Below, one piece after another: positions 52,943 through 61,294 of a DNA stretch of 64,000 bases (its first letter is position 1; each line of letters opens with the position of its first letter). Under the pieces are notes generated by a model. It did not search any database. It saw nothing but the letters and a program-made list of their open reading frames with translations, and had not been told where the DNA came from. Position numbers and translations under genes: made by a program. This DNA comes from Actinomycetota bacterium. GTDB taxonomy: Bacteria > Actinomycetota > Acidimicrobiia > Acidimicrobiales > Ilumatobacteraceae. The DNA lies in assembly GCA_005790505.1 (NCBI GenBank), contig SXUP01000017.1:1-64000 (forward strand), given 5' to 3'.

Positions 52943-54037
52943 CTAATGACGCTCGGTGAGCTCGGCGATAATCACGCCACCGCTAACGATTTGTCGATGT
53001 TGGTTGTTGTTCTTTGAGATCTGCACGATGTCAGTGATGCGGCGAGATCCGTCAGTAGTTTTGCCGAGATGTATGACGATGTCGATGGCACTATGAATAA
53101 GGTGTCGTACGGCAGTGACATCAATATTTGGAATAGCTCGCAAGAACATTGTCTCGAGCCGGATCATGGTGTTTGCCACACCATTGCTGTGCACGCTTGT
53201 CCATGAGCCATCGTGGCCGGTGCTCAAGGCGGTCAACATATCGACTACCTCGTTACCCCGAACTTCACCAACGATTAATCGATCTGGGCGCAACCGTAGC
53301 GCTGTTCGAACTAAATGAGTGAGGTCGATGGCACCATTGCGCTCTGAGTTTTCGGGACGCGCTTCAAGACGAACAACGTGCGGTTGCTGGATGCGCAATT
53401 CAGCGGTGTCTTCAATAGTGATCACTCTGTCTCGCGGATTTATCAACGCCCCAAGTGATGCCATCAATGATGTTTTGCCAGATGATGTCGGGCCAGAAAT
53501 AACTACGTTGAATCGCGCATCAACGATGTGTTGCAGGATCGGGGCGATGTCTTGTTGGCAAAATGCTCGGAGAGGCAAAACATTGTCACTGAAACGGCGC
53601 ACACACAAAATGCCACCATCTATGGCAATCGGTGAAATGACCGCACACACACGAGCACCGCTTGGTAGTCGAGTTTCCACCGTGGGCGACAAATGATCAA
53701 TTCGTCGTCCGACACGCCTCAAAAGTCGTTCCACGATGACGTCAAATTGTCCAGGTGCAAGGGGTTCAGTGGCGCGAATTCCGTCAGCATCTTCAACCCA
53801 CACATGACGACCGCTCACCACCATCACTTCATTAATTGTGGGGTCATCTACGTAACGCTGCAGCGCGCCAAGTCCGGTGAGGTCGGCGAGGACTTCATTG
53901 ATTACTTGTCGTCGTGATTCTGCAGTGCTGAGCGGAGAAATGCGACGCAACGCAGGTTCTGCATTTTGCTCAGGGGGCCCATCCGTGGCAATCAAAACCT
54001 CACGTAATTGTTCCACCAAAGAACCTTGTGTCTGCAT
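52943..54037 (-). CDS. Tad secretion ATPase, TadA/CpaF type
   Basis: 364 residues. Secretion-ATPase core: YVDDPTINEVMVVSGRHVWVE, Walker A ISGPTSSGKTSLMASL, Asp box VITIEDTAELRI, Walker B RLIVGEVRGNEVVDML and the His box STGHDGSWTSVHSN. Powers pilus assembly. Start overlaps the tadZ-like stop by one base (TAATG). Confidence 0.92.
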   Translation of the reverse strand: MQTQGSLVEQLREVLIATDGPPEQNAEPALRRISPLSTAESRRQVINEVLADLTGLGALQRYVDDPTINEVMVVSGRHVWVEDADGIRATEPLAPGQFDVIVERLLRRVGRRIDHLSPTVETRLPSGARVCAVISPIAIDGGILCVRRFSDNVLPLRAFCQQDIAPILQHIVDARFNVVISGPTSSGKTSLMASLGALINPRDRVITIEDTAELRIQQPHVVRLEARPENSERNGAIDLTHLVRTALRLRPDRLIVGEVRGNEVVDMLTALSTGHDGSWTSVHSNGVANTMIRLETMFLRAIPNIDVTAVRHLIHSAIDIVIHLGKTTDGSRRITDIVQISKNNNQHRQIVSGGVIIAELTERH

Positions 54038-54669
54038 TAGTTCAGGGGCAGATGGCGTTGTAGTAACTGTGGAAGTCGACTGGCCAAGAGTCCTGCATCA
54101 ACTGCTCGAGAAATAGCGGGCTCATATGGAATATTGGCTACGACTGGAAGAGTCAACACGGATGCGATGTCTTTACTCGTCAATGCTCGGCCTGGTTCTT
54201 CAATCAGCACGATTCCGTGTGGTCGTTGATCGTTGATTGCCCGTCGCAATGACAGGTAACACGGACGCGTGACGAGTAGTGATTGTTTTGCTCGGTCGTG
54301 GATGTCTTGGGGCAACACACGTGTGCCTGCATCAATGACAACTGGCATTGGAAGTGAGAGGAGAACATCTGCAAGTTGCTTCCAGCGAGGGTTTCCATTG
54401 ACAAGATCACCTCCGCGATGAATCACAATCAATCCGTTGTCAGCAGGCGAGCCCAGAAGCAACAATGATTCACCATCGGCAAGGCTCTCTTGGTCGAGCC
54501 ACTCATTTATGCCTGGACCAACTGGCTCTGCCATACCAAGTGCAGCAGGGGCATCACCACAGAGATCTATCAACACGGCCCGCCCGCTCTGAAGCGCCAT
54601 GGCAAGCGCAGTTGCGGCCGCAGTCACCGTGGTGCCGCTTCCCCCCTTGACCGAATAAAAAAGATGCAT
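54037..54669 (-). CDS. TadZ/CpaE-like MinD-family ATPase
   Basis: 210 residues. Deviant Walker A KGGSGTTVTAAA near the N-terminus, then DLCGDAPAALG and LPMPVVIDAGT. These MinD/ParA-like proteins place Tad pili in the cell. The Lys in the usual KGGxGKT is replaced by Thr (KGGSGTT), as in several CpaE/TadZ proteins that bind but may not hydrolyse ATP well. First gene of the Tad operon. Confidence 0.84.
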   Translation of the reverse strand: MHLFYSVKGGSGTTVTAAATALAMALQSGRAVLIDLCGDAPAALGMAEPVGPGINEWLDQESLADGESLLLLGSPADNGLIVIHRGGDLVNGNPRWKQLADVLLSLPMPVVIDAGTRVLPQDIHDRAKQSLLVTRPCYLSLRRAINDQRPHGIVLIEEPGRALTSKDIASVLTLPVVANIPYEPAISRAVDAGLLASRLPQLLQRHLPLN

Positions 54670-54728
54670 CGCTGATTACCTCTTGCCTGAAAGACAAGAT
54701 GTGTGCGGCAAGGTGTTTGGCGGGAAAT

Positions 54729-55700
54729 CTAGAGCACAATTTCGTTGCGGAGACTCAAACCTGCGGCGCGCCGCTTGACATTTTCAATAAAAATCAGAGC
54801 AGCACGATGATGAGACTGTGGCGTTGTTGCCGAATTATGCGGTGTGATAATCACATTAGGCATATCCCATAATGCGCTTTCAGTCGGAAGTGGCTCAGTC
54901 TCAAATACATCAAGACCTGCCCCGCCAAGATGTCCTGATTGCAGCGCAGCAATAAGTGCGGGTTCATCAACCAACTCTCCTCGCCCAACATTTATAAAAC
55001 ATGCACCCGGTTTCATTGATGCAAAAATTTGGGCATTGATAATCCGCCGCGTGTCGGCATTGAGCGGTAGCGCTACGACAACCCAGTCAGCTTGAGCGAG
55101 TACGGCTGATAAATCAGTCATTGAATATGTTGGGCATGATTCATCGCCGCGCGGAGTACGTCGACAAGCAATGACATTCATGTCAAGGGCATGAGCCAGT
55201 CGCACCACCTCTTGACCAATGGCTCCCAATCCGATCACAGCGATCGTTGTTCCTGGAAGTTCTTGAAAACTGCGTTGTTGCCATTCGTGACGCTGTTGCG
55301 CTCGCTGCCACTCGGGCAGATTGCGACTGAGGGCGAGTAAATACATGACGACTGTTTGTGCGATAGGAGACGAAGAAGCCCCGGCAGAATTCGTGATGCG
55401 GATTCCACGCTCTAACATTGTTTGGAACACAGGACTATCAACCCCTGATGAAAAAGTGTGTAGCCATTTTAAGTTGGGTGCTTTGAGAATTGAGATCATC
55501 ATCTCACGAGTGCGCAATGGCCAAACATCGCCGGAGAAAAATGCTGTCGTGATTCTGTCCAATATTTTGGCTGGAAGTGGCTCCGCGGATGTGAGCAAAA
55601 TTGGCTCAATTGTCGGATCTGCGTTCAGCAGTTCTATACCGTAACTTTCCCAAACGGTATCGCTGACAAACATCACATGTGATTGCACATTATTTTCCAT
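54729..55700 (-). CDS. D-2-hydroxyacid dehydrogenase family protein
   Basis: 323 residues. NAD-binding fold TIAVIGLGAIGQEVVRLAHALDMNVIACRRTPRGDE, catalytic Arg in INVGRGELVDEPAL, Glu in LDVFETEPLP and His in ITPHNS. Reduces a 2-oxoacid or oxidises a 2-hydroxyacid with NAD(P); it looks like the GhrA/GyaR-type branch but the substrate is open. The ATG lies 6 bases after TAGTCT, predicting a leaderless mRNA. Confidence 0.88.
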   Translation of the reverse strand: MENNVQSHVMFVSDTVWESYGIELLNADPTIEPILLTSAEPLPAKILDRITTAFFSGDVWPLRTREMMISILKAPNLKWLHTFSSGVDSPVFQTMLERGIRITNSAGASSSPIAQTVVMYLLALSRNLPEWQRAQQRHEWQQRSFQELPGTTIAVIGLGAIGQEVVRLAHALDMNVIACRRTPRGDESCPTYSMTDLSAVLAQADWVVVALPLNADTRRIINAQIFASMKPGACFINVGRGELVDEPALIAALQSGHLGGAGLDVFETEPLPTESALWDMPNVIITPHNSATTPQSHHRAALIFIENVKRRAAGLSLRNEIVL

Positions 55701-55706
55701 ACCCTA

Positions 55707-55712
55707 AGACTA
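55707..55712 (-). promoter_or_regulatory. Predicted -10 element, leaderless (TAGTCT)
   Basis: TAGTCT ends 6 bases before the dehydrogenase ATG at 55700. Confidence 0.5.
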
Positions 55713-55721
55713 CGAAGCAAG

Positions 55722-55727
55722 TAACAT
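55722..55727 (+). promoter_or_regulatory. Predicted -10 element, leaderless (TAACAT)
   Basis: TAACAT ends 6 bases before the GTG at 55734; back to back with the element at 55707-55712, nine bases apart. Confidence 0.5.
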
Positions 55728-55733
55728 AATGCG

Positions 55734-56690
55734 GTGTTGTTGATTCTTTCTCCGATGTTTTTTATTGTGGGATTGATAAACCCCGCACACATAGGCTCTG
55801 GTGATTCAGTTCAACCCACCGACACCGTGAGTATTATTCGGTCGGTGACTCCAGAACCACGGGGTGCGATAAGTGTGAGCATTGTTGGTGGCGATACTTT
55901 CGTAAGGGTGAAATCTAATGGTGCAGCGGTGCAAATACCTGGTTACGAGAATGAGCCGTATCTAAAAATTGATGCCAATGGAATCGTTTCGGTAAACGAA
56001 AGGTCAATTTCTTCATTTGTAAATTCCACACGATACGGCGCAACGCAACTACCCGATATCACATCACCTGCTCCTGCCGTCTGGAGAGTTGTCGCGCGAG
56101 ATGGCACCGCAATATGGCATGACCATCGGTCGCATTGGATGAGCGCCAAACGACCAGCAGTGATTGATTCTGAAGGAACAGTCCTAAATTGGCAGATTCC
56201 AATCATTGTCAATGGCACAACGACGGTTATCGCAGGCACCCTTTATTTGCAACGCTCAGCATCAGCATGGTGGTGGCTTTTGGGGATCCCGTTGTTATTA
56301 ATCGCTGCGGTGGCGACATCCCTTCAACGTCAGCGCAGTGCTGTTGTTGCTTTGGTTGTGTCACTGGCAACACTGATAGTCGGATGGTTTGAGTATGTAG
56401 GACTGCCAGATTCAGTACGCACTGCTCCAACGATGATTGTTTTTTCTGTCATTTCAATGTTCATTGCAGTATTTGCACTGCTAAGAAACCGAGATGATTC
56501 TACAGACGGCGCACTGTGTGCAGGTTCGGGCATGGTAATGATGCTTCTTGCATGGTTAGTGCGCGAGCAAATATATCGCGCTTATATTCCAGGTCTTGAC
56601 GCAGAATGGTGCGCCCGAACAGTGATTATCGCATGCCTATCGAGCGGATTGGTGCTAACACTTGATGGGGCAAGGAGGGTGTTGCGCTAA
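55734..56690 (+). CDS. Membrane protein with extracytoplasmic WHDHRSHW domain
   Basis: 318 residues from GTG. Signal/anchor helix (1-14), then an extracytoplasmic beta domain of about 170 residues with VAIWHDHRSHWM-type motif (TAIWHDHRSHWMSAKRP) and PIIVNGTTTVIAGTLYL, then five membrane helices. The His-rich motif recalls actinobacterial proteins of copper/envelope gene sets, but no function is established. The last four bases overlap the sigma factor gene end to end. Confidence 0.7.
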   Translation: MLLILSPMFFIVGLINPAHIGSGDSVQPTDTVSIIRSVTPEPRGAISVSIVGGDTFVRVKSNGAAVQIPGYENEPYLKIDANGIVSVNERSISSFVNSTRYGATQLPDITSPAPAVWRVVARDGTAIWHDHRSHWMSAKRPAVIDSEGTVLNWQIPIIVNGTTTVIAGTLYLQRSASAWWWLLGIPLLLIAAVATSLQRQRSAVVALVVSLATLIVGWFEYVGLPDSVRTAPTMIVFSVISMFIAVFALLRNRDDSTDGALCAGSGMVMMLLAWLVREQIYRAYIPGLDAEWCARTVIIACLSSGLVLTLDGARRVLR

Positions 56691-57631
56691 ACAGATAGAA
56701 GGTCGCGTGCACCAGTGTCGCTACTGGGGTGTCGCAACTTACTCATTGCGCGCGCTTCAATCTGGCGAATTCGCTCGCGAGTAAGATTGAAATGATCTCC
56801 GACTTCTTCGAGGGTGCGCGGTTCGCCTTTGCCATCTAGACCAAATCGCAGGCGAAGTATTTCGCGTTCACGTTCATCAAGCGGCGCTAGAAGGCGTTGG
56901 ATTTCCTCTGGCAACAAAGCAGTCGCCGCAACTTCAAATGGCTGGTCAGCAGCGTTGTCCGGTACAACATCACCGAGTTCAGCGTCACCGTCTTCGCGCA
57001 ACGGTTCAGAGAGTGATAGAGGCTCGGCGGCAAAGCGCAATGCTTCAGTGACCTTGTCCTCTGGCATTTCAACTTCACGGGAGAGTTCGGCAAGGGTGGC
57101 TGGACGACCGAATTTTAGTTCCAGTCTTGATCGTGCTTTTTGCAAACGTGCAAGCGTGTCACCAGCATGAACTGGTAGACGAATCGTTCGACCCGTGTTG
57201 GCGATTCCACGGGTGATCGCCTGACGGATCCACCATGTTGCATAGGTTGAAAATTTGAATCCCTTGCGCCAGTCGAATTTTTCGACAGCATGCATTAGGC
57301 CGAGATTTCCTTCTTGAATCAGGTCTAGCAATGGCAAGCCAGATGCTTGGTACTTCTTGGCAATTGACACCACGAGTCGCAAGTTGGATTGAACAAAGGC
57401 CCGCTCGGCGATTTCGCCATCACGTTGTGTGCGACGAAGTTCGCGTTTTTGTTGAATGGTCACTTTTTTTGTAGCCGCAAGTTTTTCGGCCGCAATTTTG
57501 CCTGACTCAATGGCTTTAGCCAAACGAACTTCGTCATCTTTGGTGAGCAGTGCGTACTGACCAATGTCGGTAAGGTAGAGGCGAACAAGGTCTTCGTCGT
57601 CGCGGTCAACTCGATCTTTGGCCACCGTCAC
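56687..57631 (-). CDS. RNA polymerase sigma-70 factor (group 1/2)
   Basis: 314 residues, GTG at 57631 (another GTG at 57625 has GGAG 5 bases upstream and may be used instead). Regions 1.2 (DLVRLYLTDIGQYALLTKDDEVRLAKAIE), 2 (NLRLVVSIAKKYQASGLPLLDLIQEGNLGLMHAVEKFDWRKGFKFSTYATWWIRQAITR), 3 and 4 (LRFGLDGKGEPRTLEEVGDHFNLTRERIRQIEARAMSKLRH) are complete; region 1.1 is absent. It could be the main factor or a SigB-like paralogue; the window cannot decide. Confidence 0.92.
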   Translation of the reverse strand: MTVAKDRVDRDDEDLVRLYLTDIGQYALLTKDDEVRLAKAIESGKIAAEKLAATKKVTIQQKRELRRTQRDGEIAERAFVQSNLRLVVSIAKKYQASGLPLLDLIQEGNLGLMHAVEKFDWRKGFKFSTYATWWIRQAITRGIANTGRTIRLPVHAGDTLARLQKARSRLELKFGRPATLAELSREVEMPEDKVTEALRFAAEPLSLSEPLREDGDAELGDVVPDNAADQPFEVAATALLPEEIQRLLAPLDEREREILRLRFGLDGKGEPRTLEEVGDHFNLTRERIRQIEARAMSKLRHPSSDTGARDLLSV

Positions 57632-57736
57632 TCCGAAGCTATTTACCGGTCACTGGGGCGGACCGCGTACGGGCAGGATACCCAAATCGTCCGCCCACTA
57701 CACCGCAACTCTGCTTGTTCTGTCAGAGTTAGGGTC

Positions 57737-58078
57737 ATGACCCAAAAACAAGCCGACTCTGATTTCGGGGCTGAAATCGAACTTGTGGTCGTGACAATCA
57801 CGCTGGATGCCAGCGATCTGGGGTCTTTATTGGCTATTTTGTCCAAATATGTAGTGCTATCGCGCATGGAAGCAGGGTGCCGAAACATAGATTTGGTGGC
57901 GTCTGAGACCCAACACGGTCGCGTCTTGTTGATTGAAAAGTGGGATTCTCCTGAGGCCCAGATTGCCCACTTTGACGGCAAAAACATGGTGGAGATGGCT
58001 AGAGCCTGCGATGGGATTCTGGCTGGCGCCCCTGTCGTTGATCTCTGGTCATCAATAACTGCCCATGATTTGACTTAG
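57737..58078 (+). CDS. Antibiotic-biosynthesis-monooxygenase (ABM) fold protein
   Basis: 113 residues. The dimeric alpha/beta-barrel pattern is VVVTITLDASDLGSLLAIL, SRMEAGCRNIDLVASETQHGRVLLIEKWDSPEAQIAHFD. Related to YgiN-type quinol monooxygenases and heme-degrading proteins; key residues are not diagnostic. The gene sits 43 bases before the BI-1 gene. A TAGGGT hexamer lies only 1 base before its ATG, so the real transcript start is unclear. Confidence 0.76.
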   Translation: MTQKQADSDFGAEIELVVVTITLDASDLGSLLAILSKYVVLSRMEAGCRNIDLVASETQHGRVLLIEKWDSPEAQIAHFDGKNMVEMARACDGILAGAPVVDLWSSITAHDLT

Positions 58079-58107
58079 GTGAATACGCAGGGGCTCTGAG
58101 TTATTAC

Positions 58108-58113
58108 TACTAT
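58108..58113 (+). promoter_or_regulatory. Predicted -10 element, leaderless (TACTAT)
   Basis: TACTAT ends 7 bases before the ATG at 58121. Confidence 0.5.
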
Positions 58114-58120
58114 TAAAGAT

Positions 58121-58942
58121 ATGACAAATCCCCTGTTGAATGAAAAATCCATGAGCACTGCGGTGCAACGCTCTGAAGGTAAGTCCGGCTGGGCAGCACC
58201 GTCTCAAGCCCCAGGTCAATGGAATGCACCAATAACTGACGGACCTGTAAGTGGCTGGCAAGGCAAGACGATGACGGCGTCGGGCACAGCAAGTGCGACG
58301 TTGATGCTACTTCTTCTCCTGATTGCGTCGGCGAGTGTTACTTGGATGTCAATATCTGAGCCGACACCTGGTGTTGTCACATTTCCAGCCGGATGGGTGA
58401 TTGGCGGTCTCGTCGTTGCACTAATTTGCGCGTTGGTATCAATGTTTAAACCACCGTTGGCGCGGGTGCTTTCCCCTGTGTACGCAATTGCCGAGGGAAT
58501 TGTCGTTGGCGCATTGAGTCGCGCCTATGAAGCACAGTACAACGGCATCGTATTGCAAGCCGTCGGTGCCACGCTTGGTGTTTTTGTGATGATGCTGGTG
58601 CTTTATCGCACGCAAATAATTAAAGTAACTGATCGCTCTCGTCGCATCGTGTTCGGAATGATGATGGGATTGATGGGCTTCTACTTCATCTCGTTTATCT
58701 TTGGAATGTTCGGAGCAATGCCATCTTTCTTGAATGACTCGAGCCCACTTGGAATATTGTTCAGCGTATTTGTGGCAGGACTCGCCGCCTATAATTTGGC
58801 GCTTGATTTTGACATGGTCGAATGGGGTGAGCGAAACAAGATGCCCGCCTACATGGAGTGGTACGGCGCTCTCAGCATCACCATCACATTGGTGTGGCTC
58901 TATCTCGAGATCTTGCGTCTGTTGTCGCGCCTCCGCGACTAG
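58121..58942 (+). CDS. Bax inhibitor-1/YccA family membrane protein
   Basis: 273 residues. A Ser/Gly/Pro-rich N-terminal tail (about 1-45) precedes seven membrane helices. SRAYEAQYNGIVLQAVGATLGVFVMMLVLY and the C-terminal NLALDFDMVEWGERNKMPAYMEWYGALSITITLVWLYLEILRLL with its Asp pair are typical of the actinobacterial BI-1 branch. Family members can conduct Ca2+ or protons; the role in bacteria is mostly unknown. Overlaps the convergent hydrolase gene by 4 bases. Confidence 0.88.
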   Translation: MTNPLLNEKSMSTAVQRSEGKSGWAAPSQAPGQWNAPITDGPVSGWQGKTMTASGTASATLMLLLLLIASASVTWMSISEPTPGVVTFPAGWVIGGLVVALICALVSMFKPPLARVLSPVYAIAEGIVVGALSRAYEAQYNGIVLQAVGATLGVFVMMLVLYRTQIIKVTDRSRRIVFGMMMGLMGFYFISFIFGMFGAMPSFLNDSSPLGILFSVFVAGLAAYNLALDFDMVEWGERNKMPAYMEWYGALSITITLVWLYLEILRLLSRLRD

Positions 58943-59907
58943 ATATTTTGCAGAAAGTTCTGTAGTGCCGCGTTGAACAAATGTGGTTGTTCTTGTTGGG
59001 TCCAATGACCTGCGTCTGGGATTATTGCGCTGCCACGAAAATCAGGCAATGTTGCCGCCATTGTGTCAATTGCTGTGGGGTTCATTAAATTAACGGGGTC
59101 ATCAGCGCCGGTGATGAAAAATGACGGCATTGAGATTCTGCTGGGTGATAAATCTTTTGTGATGTCATAGTTGGCATCAAGATTGCGGTAATAGCTGACT
59201 GGTCCAAAGAAGCCTGAGTGTGCGTACTGCCTGGAGTAGTAATCCAAGTCGGCAGAAGTGAGCCAACGCCACGGAAGCGGCGGCGGCGTTGTTGCTCGGG
59301 AGATGAATCCAGTTCCTTTCATCGGGGGCAACTCATCGGGAATACCAGGAAAGCCATCTTTTGATGCCATCCACAACACCTTTGACATTGAATCACGGGG
59401 ATCAGCATCGAGTTCTTGTTCGGCTGGCCCGATGTCTTGAAAATAACTCATATAGAAAAATCGATCACCAAACGCTGCTTTAAAAAGTTCAGTAGGGCGC
59501 ATCGGCCATTGAGTGAATCCAACACTTACGCCAACCACGGCTTTAACTCGCTCTGGAAAAAGTCGGGCAGTATCCCAGACGATGAGGGCACCCCAATCAT
59601 GGCCAACAAAAATTGCCTGATCGTGACCTTGCTCATCAACTAGGGCACATAGGTCTCCGGCTAAATTTTTGATTCCATAGAAAGAGACGTCGCGGGGTGC
59701 ACTGCTTTGCCCATACCCTCGTTGATCGGGGGCAATAACGTGATAGCCAGCCGCAGCAAGTGGTTCCATCTGGTGGCGCCAGGAATAGGCACTTTCTGGA
59801 AACCCATGACTCAGCAAAATTAATGGTGCACCCGCATCACCTGCTTCGGTGAGATGCAGGGCTGCACCGTTTACGCTTGCGACGCGATGCCGAAGTGACG
59901 ATGTCAT
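58939..59907 (-). CDS. Epoxide-hydrolase-like alpha/beta hydrolase
   Basis: 322 residues. LILLSHGFPESAYSWRHQM (oxyanion HGFP), PDQRGYGQSS, the nucleophile elbow GHDWGALIVWD (Asp about 103), a lid with conserved Tyr, and a C-terminal DAGHWTQQEQP His. An Asp nucleophile marks the epoxide-hydrolase/haloalkane-dehalogenase branch. Last gene of the four-gene operon with two ferritin-like proteins (ATGA overlap at 59904-59907). It could open an epoxide produced by the diiron proteins; that link is inference. Confidence 0.87.
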   Translation of the reverse strand: MTSSLRHRVASVNGAALHLTEAGDAGAPLILLSHGFPESAYSWRHQMEPLAAAGYHVIAPDQRGYGQSSAPRDVSFYGIKNLAGDLCALVDEQGHDQAIFVGHDWGALIVWDTARLFPERVKAVVGVSVGFTQWPMRPTELFKAAFGDRFFYMSYFQDIGPAEQELDADPRDSMSKVLWMASKDGFPGIPDELPPMKGTGFISRATTPPPLPWRWLTSADLDYYSRQYAHSGFFGPVSYYRNLDANYDITKDLSPSRISMPSFFITGADDPVNLMNPTAIDTMAATLPDFRGSAIIPDAGHWTQQEQPHLFNAALQNFLQNI

Positions 59908-60452
59908 TGGGCTAGGGCGACTGCTGTGTCAGAGATACTTTGCAATTGATCCCAAGTTAGTTTGTCGGAGTTCCAGATTTTTTCGAATGCCCGATCACTC
60001 GCATCATTAAATCCGTGTCGATTGCGAAAGTTGTAGAGCCATCTTTGACGATTAATTTCAATATCGTGACGCGAAAGCCTTCCCACGCAGTACGTTTCCC
60101 AGATTGCAACTTGCATCAGTGTCAGATCTTCATCAGCGGGAGCGTCGGCGAATTCAGGGGATAAACGATCACTCACTTTCAATAAAATTCGGCCGAGTGA
60201 CTGAGTTGTTGCCGGTTCGCTTTGTTGGCGGGGACGACTGAAGTCCTCAAAGGCACCACTTTGAATATTTATGACGATGGGATCTCCGAACTCAACATGC
60301 ATTTTTCCAAGTGGGGTGGTTTCATTGATGTCAATTCGTATATTTTGATCCTCAAGACCAAATATTCCAATCAGACGCTGCGCTATTCGTAAAATATATG
60401 CGCTATCAAACGAGACAAATGTAAAAGTTTGCGGAGTGACCTCAACAGTCAT
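59904..60452 (-). CDS. Protein of unknown function in ferritin-like operon
   Basis: 182 residues, not recognised. GAGGT lies 5 bases before the ATG. The N-terminal half is alpha/beta (FTFVSFDSAYILRIAQRLIGIFG, IRIDINETTPLGKMHVEFGDPIVINIQSGAFEDF), the C-terminal half helical and Trp-rich (VAIWETYCVGRLSRHDIEINRQRWLYNFRNRHGF). No signal peptide, membrane segment or known catalytic motif. Sits between the ferritin-like gene and the hydrolase, overlapping the latter. Confidence 0.72.
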   Translation of the reverse strand: MTVEVTPQTFTFVSFDSAYILRIAQRLIGIFGLEDQNIRIDINETTPLGKMHVEFGDPIVINIQSGAFEDFSRPRQQSEPATTQSLGRILLKVSDRLSPEFADAPADEDLTLMQVAIWETYCVGRLSRHDIEINRQRWLYNFRNRHGFNDASDRAFEKIWNSDKLTWDQLQSISDTAVALAQ

Positions 60453-60463
60453 GCAGACCTCAG

Positions 60464-61294
60464 TTAGTTGAGAGCAGCTTGTGCCTCAAGCACTGCTGCT
60501 TTGCGCTCTTCAAGAGCAGCCAACGAAAGATCGGCGATGACATCAATTTCTTGATCGTCAAAACCAGCAAGTTCACGGAATCGGCGGGCAAGCCCGATAG
60601 GCGACTCTTGGCTCTCGCTGCGGGTTCCACCGTAGGAAAATAGCTTGTCTACAACGCTTTGGAAATCAAGGGCTTTCTTGCGTCGCTCTGGATCGTTTTC
60701 GGTGATCTTGCGGAGCCAATCACTGCCCATTTTTACGTGAGTGACTTCGTCCGCCAGCATCCAGTCTTCAGCAAACTCCAAGTATTGGTCACCAGCAACC
60801 TCACCGAACTCTTTCATTGTGGTGAAAACGTCGATTGCCAAACCTTCAAGGGCGCGATTGACTCCAGCAAGGCGCAACACGGGGTCATTGCTACATGCAG
60901 CCTGGAAAAGCACGGTGTTTTCGGCGTACTCACCAATTTCACTTCCCATCCAGTCGGAGAGTTTGCAACTGATTTCAACATGCCTTGCTTCGTCCCAGCA
61001 CTGACGCGCCATATCAAGCTTCAATTCAAAAGGAGCCTCACTACCAGTTGTGAAATCCCAACATGTTCGTCCTGCCCCCTCTAAGGCCTGAATTTCGCCG
61101 ACGAAGATTCCGTGCATCAGTCCACGCGCCGCGTCGCTTGCATCGGCACGAGATGGAACGATGCGGTTAGCCGCTCTGCTTGGACGCGAATCGGTTGTAA
61201 TCGCTGTTCGTTGATCGGCCATGCGATCGTTCATCGTAATTTGATTGAACCGTTCATCGCGGGCAAGGTCTTCAACTGGTAAAAACTTTCTCAT
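60464..61294 (-). CDS. Ferritin-like diiron protein, complete ligand set
   Basis: 276 residues. A four-helix bundle with a full diiron ligand set: Glu67 or Glu72 (GEIQALE), Glu102-x-x-His105 (DEARHVE), Glu150 (RALEGLAID) and Glu183-x-x-His186 (DEVTHVK). This makes an O2-activating oxygenase/oxidase or a ferritin-like iron protein likely. Its ATG overlaps the upstream ferritin-like gene (ATGA). Substrate unknown; the following hydrolase suggests a small-molecule pathway. Confidence 0.83.
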   Translation of the reverse strand: MRKFLPVEDLARDERFNQITMNDRMADQRTAITTDSRPSRAANRIVPSRADASDAARGLMHGIFVGEIQALEGAGRTCWDFTTGSEAPFELKLDMARQCWDEARHVEISCKLSDWMGSEIGEYAENTVLFQAACSNDPVLRLAGVNRALEGLAIDVFTTMKEFGEVAGDQYLEFAEDWMLADEVTHVKMGSDWLRKITENDPERRKKALDFQSVVDKLFSYGGTRSESQESPIGLARRFRELAGFDDQEIDVIADLSLAALEERKAAVLEAQAALN

